Below, piece after piece: positions 62,906 to 64,000 of a stretch of 64,000 nt of DNA; the first letter of the stretch is position 1; the number at the start of each line of letters is the position of its first letter. Origin of the DNA: Chryseobacterium taiwanense. Its GTDB lineage: Bacteria > Bacteroidota > Bacteroidia > Flavobacteriales > Weeksellaceae. Location: assembly GCF_000813825.1 (NCBI RefSeq), contig NZ_JWTA01000005.1:372001-436000 (forward strand), in the 5' to 3' direction. The position numbers were made by a program, and so were the translations under genes. The notes below the pieces were generated by a model that worked only from the letters and a program-made list of their open reading frames with translations, did no database searches and was not told the DNA's origin.

Positions 62906-62913
62906 CAAATATA
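62906..62913 (-). promoter_or_regulatory. -7 promoter box of the metNIQ leader
   Basis: Minus-strand TATATTTG, 27 bases before the leader peptide ATG. Confidence 0.6.
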
Positions 62914-62930
62914 AGGGATAAATTTTTATT

Positions 62931-62951
62931 AGTCCACTAAAAAAGTAGACT
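62931..62951. promoter_or_regulatory. palindromic operator candidate upstream of metNIQ
   Basis: AGTCCACT (62931-62938) and AGTAGACT (62944-62951) form an 8-base inverted repeat with one mismatch and a 5-base spacer, about 18 bases upstream of the -7 box, where a -33 element would lie. A repressor is implied but not identified. Confidence 0.4.
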
Positions 62952-63088
62952 TTTTTGTAAATAATTTTGGATTGAAATTTAAATATTTGAAAATCAGTTA
63001 TTTGTATTTGTTTTTTTCCTGTTGCTAAAAAATGCTAAAACTTTGGTCGAAATTATCATAGATCATGATGTAATTTTGAGAGAGGTCA

Positions 63089-63096
63089 TAACTTTG
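63089..63096 (+). promoter_or_regulatory. -7 promoter box of the small GNAT gene
   Basis: TAACTTTG, 21 bases before the ATG at 63118. Confidence 0.55.
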
Positions 63097-63117
63097 TTAT
63101 TATTAAAAATTAAAACA

Positions 63118-63414
63118 ATGGAAAGAACAGAAGTAGTCTTAGGAAACGTAAGGGGAGAAGTTCAACTTTTCTCAGACGACAATAAAGCAGGAAAAATGGA
63201 TATTTCAGTCATTGGAAACAAGCTGACTGTTTACCATACAGAAGTGAATCCTGAATATGAAGGAAGAGGATTTGCAAAATTATTACTGGAAAAACTGGTT
63301 TCTTATGCCAGAGAAAATGATTTAATGATCGTTCCGTTATGTCCTTACGTTCATGCTCAGTTCAAGCGTCATCCGGAAGAATATAATGATGTTTGGTTCA
63401 AAGAAACATTGTAA
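63118..63414 (+). CDS. small GNAT-family N-acetyltransferase (YjdJ/NATD1 type)
   Basis: A 98-residue minimal GNAT protein. It has strand GKMDISVIGNKLTVYHTEVNPEYEGRGFAKLLLEKLVSYAREN, where EGRGFAKLL is the acetyl-CoA loop, and the family tail LCPYVHAQFKRHPEEY with the conserved P-Y-V motif. Substrate unknown. The ATG at 63118 was chosen because it follows the promoter box; the frame from 63022 adds 32 residues upstream of it. Confidence 0.85.
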   Translation: MERTEVVLGNVRGEVQLFSDDNKAGKMDISVIGNKLTVYHTEVNPEYEGRGFAKLLLEKLVSYARENDLMIVPLCPYVHAQFKRHPEEYNDVWFKETL

Positions 63415-63458
63415 GAATCTGAATTTTAATTTTAATTGTAACTCTTAATTCGTCTGAA

Positions 63459-64000
63459 ATGAAAATGCTTAATTTCTTAGTCCTCGGAAAAAATCAAGAA
63501 ATTCTTGATGTATTAAAAAGAATTATAGAAAAAAATGAAGGCTGGAAAGCTGAACTCTTAAGCTCCGAAAATAAAGCGTATGATTATATTCGCAACAATA
63601 AAGTGGATATTGTCTTGCTGAGTTCTGGCTTGGAAGATCAGTTTGAACAAGATATTAAAAGGTTTTGTGAAAATTTGGATCAGGAAATTAAGGTAATAGA
63701 GCATTACGGAGGTGGAAGCGGATTACTGAAAAGTGAAGTGAATATTGCTTTTTCCCAAGCTGACGAAATTAAAAATGTTTTGCATAAAGCTGATTCCAGA
63801 GGGAAGTCGGAAAATGATTGGCTGAAAAGTGAAAAGACTTTTAGTTTTGGCGACTACTATGATCCTGAAAGAATTCAGTTTGGAGCCTTGAGAGTACTTA
63901 ATGATGACACGGTGGAAGCGGGAAGAGGATTTGGAGTTCATCCCCACGATAATATGGAAATTATAAGCATTCCTCTTGAAGGCTGTTTGGAGCATGAAGA
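63459..64000 (+). CDS. receiver-like domain fused to a pirin, cut by window edge
   Basis: An open frame from ATG 63459 runs 180 codons to the right edge without a stop. Residues 1-95 resemble a degenerate response-regulator receiver (MLNFLVLGKNQEILDVLKRI; NKVDIVLLSSGLE; ending HYGGGSGLLKSEV). From about residue 108 it is a pirin N-terminal cupin: VLHKADSRG, FSFGDYYDPERIQFGALRVL, GFGVHPHDNMEIIS, with the metal-binding HPHDN. These parts are usually separate genes in relatives (my recollection). No in-frame ATG lies at the pirin boundary, so a fusion is the simplest reading. Confidence 0.75.
   Translation, partial: MKMLNFLVLGKNQEILDVLKRIIEKNEGWKAELLSSENKAYDYIRNNKVDIVLLSSGLEDQFEQDIKRFCENLDQEIKVIEHYGGGSGLLKSEVNIAFSQADEIKNVLHKADSRGKSENDWLKSEKTFSFGDYYDPERIQFGALRVLNDDTVEAGRGFGVHPHDNMEIISIPLEGCLEHE

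Noticed and set aside
1..64000. Prophage, transposase, integrase, tRNA or rRNA genes
   Set aside because: None recognised. The window reads as core flavobacterial chromosome with scattered accessory genes.

Overview
The window looks like a chromosomal segment of a Chryseobacterium-type flavobacterium (Bacteroidota, Weeksellaceae). The grounds are AT-rich sequence, A-rich leaders without clear Shine-Dalgarno sites, repeated TAnnTTTG promoter boxes (the Bacteroidota -7 element), and the type IX secretion/gliding genes porV, porU and gldJ beside murF. The genus is an inference from protein flavour; no rRNA or tRNA gene was seen.

Layout. 1-7.3 kb: the end of a DMT exporter, purE, a YiaA-type membrane protein, ahcY, a PNPOx-fold protein, a repeat-filled gap, a phosphopantetheinyl transferase and a FUSC membrane protein. 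7.4-15.7 kb: porV and porU divergent from gldJ and murF. 15.8-21.2 kb: NUDIX hydrolase, SRPBCC protein, anmK, lptC, an outer-membrane protein and the DNA polymerase delta' subunit. 21.4-26.3 kb: a TetR-TolC-HlyD-MFS tripartite efflux operon. 26.4-34.9 kb: a second DMT permease, a DoxD-DoxA fusion with a small partner, tag, a repeat-bearing gap, four poorly characterised genes, a patatin and corA. 34.9-44.9 kb: a FabH-type ketosynthase, thioredoxin-like protein, small lipoprotein, pruA, topoisomerase IB with two small membrane/lipoprotein genes, an Xaa-Pro aminopeptidase and mnmE. 45-57.5 kb: two flavin oxidases, an outer-membrane receptor, VOC protein, a membrane-anchored protein with two aspartyl motifs, a membrane HTH protein, a GNAT-nitrilase fusion, a secreted protein and a GH3 glucosidase. 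57.8-59.6 kb: an uncharacterised, translationally coupled three-gene operon. 60-62.9 kb: the methionine importer metNIQ. 63-64 kb: a small GNAT protein and the start of a receiver-like/pirin fusion, cut by the window edge.

Most genes are ordinary flavobacterial housekeeping genes. Four things stand out. (1) metNIQ is preceded by a 32-codon leader ORF with a Met-Met-Met-Tyr-Cys-Cys-Met run, a hairpin folded around those codons and an intrinsic terminator, which is the layout of a ribosome-mediated Met/Cys attenuator. (2) The 57.8-59.6 kb operon encodes a Tat-like lipoprotein, a 2x[4Fe-4S] ferredoxin joined to a JAMM-like HxH...SxxD domain, and a small secreted protein. (3) A receiver-like domain is in frame with a pirin. 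(4) Four genes (FUSC, murF, holB, mnmE) have their ATG exactly four bases after TAnnTTTG, suggesting leaderless transcripts. Three intergenic or intra-operon stretches carry dispersed-repeat-like sequence with inverted or direct copies.
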